Below are positions 11,839-13,027 of a stretch of DNA of 13,027 nucleotides, piece by piece. The position numbers and the translations under genes were made by a program. The notes beneath the pieces are model-generated. The model did no database searches and was not told the DNA's origin. It worked only from the letters and a program-made list of their open reading frames with translations. The DNA is from JBAWAP01 sp049589355 (GTDB taxonomy: Bacteria > Chloroflexota > Anaerolineae > VGOG01), in contig JBAWAP010000031.1 of the NCBI GenBank assembly GCA_049589355.1, positions 1 through 13,027 of the forward strand. The letters are read 5' to 3'. Within the stretch, counting starts at the first letter, position 1; the number at the start of each line of letters is the position of its first letter.

Positions 11839-12132
11839 TCAGATGCCCTGCCTGATCCCATCCAGGGTGGCCCTTGCACTCGGCACGAAGCCGAAAAAGC
11901 ACTCTGGCTTTTCACAGCCGTAGTCGTCGCAGTAGGCGCAGTTGAGGACGCTTCGCGCCATGCCACAGGCGCGGATGTCGCACTCAAACCAGTGGCCGCA
12001 CTTGCGTTTTCCTTCGGTCACGCAACCGTCGCAGATGACGGACTCGACGGTGATGTTGGGCCCTTTCACCCTCCACCACAGCACCGCCAACGCACCGCCG
12101 CCGGCCAGGGCCAGGTCGTATGAATCCAGGGG
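11839..12132 (-). pseudogene. 5'-truncated DUF3795 Cys-rich gene
   Basis: The recognisable part reads PNITVESVICDGC, then GKRKCGHWFECDIRACGMA, then NCAYCDDYGCEKPECFFGFV and PSARATLDGI. This closely follows the C-terminal two thirds of DUF3795 proteins, whose clustered cysteines probably bind zinc or another metal. The family's N-terminal YCGLxC segment is absent. The frame is closed by TAA at 12133-12135, and the residues before PNIT (LALAGGGALAVLWWRVKG) match the family poorly. An internal start could make an 83-residue product, but the lack of a ribosome binding site and of the first Cys cluster argues for a remnant. It lies upstream of the broken radical-SAM gene in the same direction. Confidence 0.7.
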
Positions 12133-12190
12133 TTAGTCCGCTTTGAAGAGTTATCGTCTATTTACCAATCCAGTCTATCGTGCCTACAGA

Positions 12191-12345
12191 TCAGAAGTAG
12201 ATGGTCGGCAGAAGGACAAAGATCGCTATCCCCAACGCAACCGCCGCGCCGACAACCCAGGGCTGACTGAGTTGACTAATCAATATGCAAGCGCAATCGG
12301 GCGATCCTATCGTCGCCTGGGAACAGTAATACCAATTGCCCTTTC
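12191..12345 (-). pseudogene. Hydrophobic C-terminal gene fragment
   Basis: The minus strand reads NWYYCSQATIGSPDCACI, then LISQLSQPWVVGAAVALG, then IAIFVLLPTIYF and TGA (12191-12193). The last 24 residues would make one transmembrane helix. The frame starts after a TGA and has no start codon, so it may be the 3' piece of a membrane protein gene. The family is not recognised and it could be coincidental. Confidence 0.3.
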
Positions 12346-12350
12346 AAACG

Positions 12351-12497
12351 CCATGAATCATGAGTTTAGCGCCGGTTGGGTAGCTGCAAGCCATGGCGAG
12401 TAGCGTATCGAAACCAAGCGTCGTTGTACGCTTCGCGCCCTTGGTTTCGAATACGGCCTTCGGCCTACTCAACCGGCTGACACTCGCTTATTCATGG
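12351..12497. repeat. 147-bp imperfect inverted repeat
   Basis: Both arms start CCATGAAT (12351-12358 plus; 12497-12490 minus). They then share GCCGGTTGGGTAG versus GCCGGTTGAGTAG, and CGAAACCAA near the centre. The right arm has its own small stem GGCC-TTC-GGCC, and the centre has AAGCG-TCGTTGTA-CGCTT. It is a MITE- or REP-like structure, possibly a mobile hairpin. Its right end contains the stop codon of the HEPN-like gene. Confidence 0.7.
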
Positions 12498-12875
12498 TAC
12501 TTCATACAGCAATTGGTGTAATGTATATAGAAAGTTTCCAACAGTCTTCAATGCGTCTTCGCAGAAACCCTTTTTGAAAACAATCTCACTCCCGTGTAGA
12601 AACAAGAACTGATTGTGCTCAAGATACTTCCTCAAATTTTTAGCATTGCAAGACCCTACTCTCTCGTCAAGCCTTCCTTCATTGTGGACAATACAATTTC
12701 GTAGTCTTGCGTATTCCTGTATTTCTCTCCACTCTGGACTTGTGTCGAATGGGAACCTGACACCAAGAACTTTACACAAGTAGATTTTAGCTTTCCTGAT
12801 CCCTCTACCATCAATGTCCGAAAGGGTAAGCGTGATATCGTCTCTTGCCCTACTTTGAAAGCGGCACTCATCCAT
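12492..12875 (-). CDS. HEPN-like small protein (putative)
   Basis: A 127-residue protein, mostly helical in pattern. It carries LRNCIVHNEGRLD (about residues 58-70) with R59-X4-H64, the R-X4-6-H motif of HEPN domains, many of which are RNases in toxin-antitoxin or phage-defence systems. A second conserved-looking part is FLFLHGSEIVFKKGFCEDAL. The ATG at 12875 has GGAG 9 nt upstream. However, the 19 codons before it (including VAQPLRYTFLESQL) continue the helical HEPN pattern back to a TGA at 12933-12935, so the gene may be 5'-truncated. The base composition is clearly more AT-rich than typA or the ATPase gene, suggesting transfer. The stop codon falls inside the end of the inverted repeat at 12351-12497. 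The partner gene, if any, would lie beyond the window. Confidence 0.6.
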   Translation of the reverse strand: MDECRFQSRARDDITLTLSDIDGRGIRKAKIYLCKVLGVRFPFDTSPEWREIQEYARLRNCIVHNEGRLDERVGSCNAKNLRKYLEHNQFLFLHGSEIVFKKGFCEDALKTVGNFLYTLHQLLYEVP

Positions 12876-12974
12876 TAACTGTGACTCCAGGAAGGTATAG
12901 CGTAACGGTTGTGCAACCAGGAGCTGAATCGTTCATATCGGCGAAAAAACGCAACTTTTGAACAACGGCAAGGC

Positions 12975-13010
12975 CAGTTGGAAGGATGCGGAATCCTGGA
13001 TCACCAACTG
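12975..13010. repeat. Hairpin near the window end
   Basis: CAGTTGG (12975-12981) pairs with CCAACTG (13004-13010), with an inner GGAT/ATCC pair (12984-12987 and 12993-12996). This interrupted stem sits upstream of the HEPN-like gene. It may belong to a larger element cut by the window edge. Confidence 0.4.
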
Positions 13011-13027
13011 AACGCCCGCAAACGCGC

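Noticed and set aside
12143..12403. Plus-strand 86-codon open frame
   Set aside because: It crosses a hydrophobic minus-strand fragment and enters the inverted repeat, and has no recognisable motif or ribosome binding site.
1..13027. tRNA or rRNA genes
   Set aside because: No cloverleaf-like segment with TTCRANYC-type T-arm and no conserved rRNA block was noticed on either strand, though no covariance search could be run.

Overview
The window looks like a chromosomal segment of a GC-rich bacterium, most likely a member of the Chloroflexota (Anaerolineae-like). This is an inference. It rests on a large STAND-type ATPase with TPR repeats, a TPR/SUMF1-like lipoprotein, a DUF6125-type protein, a dispersed palindromic repeat read inside a gene as the peptide LRQAQDD, and many decayed mobile-element ends. 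No rRNA, tRNA or convincing CRISPR array was seen.

Layout. At 54-704 (+) a DUF6125-like gene has its own promoter. Positions 705-1760 hold no gene, but contain an AT-rich array of diverged repeats whose TATGTAAA-like core recurs almost exactly every 50 bp (927-1620). Four genes or gene remnants follow on the minus strand: a PLP threonine/serine dehydratase (1761-2717), a frameshifted remnant of a DinB-like gene (about 2783-2907), a lipoprotein with two TPR-like units and a SUMF1-like domain (2919-4349), and a 48-residue predicted membrane protein (4571-4717). A 1002-residue ATPase/TPR protein occupies 5073-8081 (-). Two related roughly 110-120 bp cassettes, each made of a conserved block, a hairpin and a sigma70-like promoter, sit just upstream of the small membrane gene and the ATPase gene. 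From 8280 to 9250 the DNA is a graveyard: a gene fragment, a 274-bp MITE-like element with paired internal sites at both ends, and a broken transposase start. The translation GTPase TypA/BipA (9260-11110, -) is intact and probably leaderless. Beyond it, 11111-12490 holds more debris: a radical-SAM gene cut after 97 codons, a 5'-truncated DUF3795 gene, a perfect 34-bp palindrome and a 147-bp imperfect inverted repeat. An AT-rich HEPN-like gene (12492-12875, -) ends inside that inverted repeat.

The intact genes do not form an obvious pathway. They are separately promoted housekeeping genes (typA, dehydratase) and accessory genes (ATPase/TPR, lipoprotein, HEPN-like). The most unusual signals are non-coding: the phased 50-bp array, the repeated hairpin-promoter cassette, and the shared extended -35 motif TTGCNNAAATSGCC in three minus-strand promoters.
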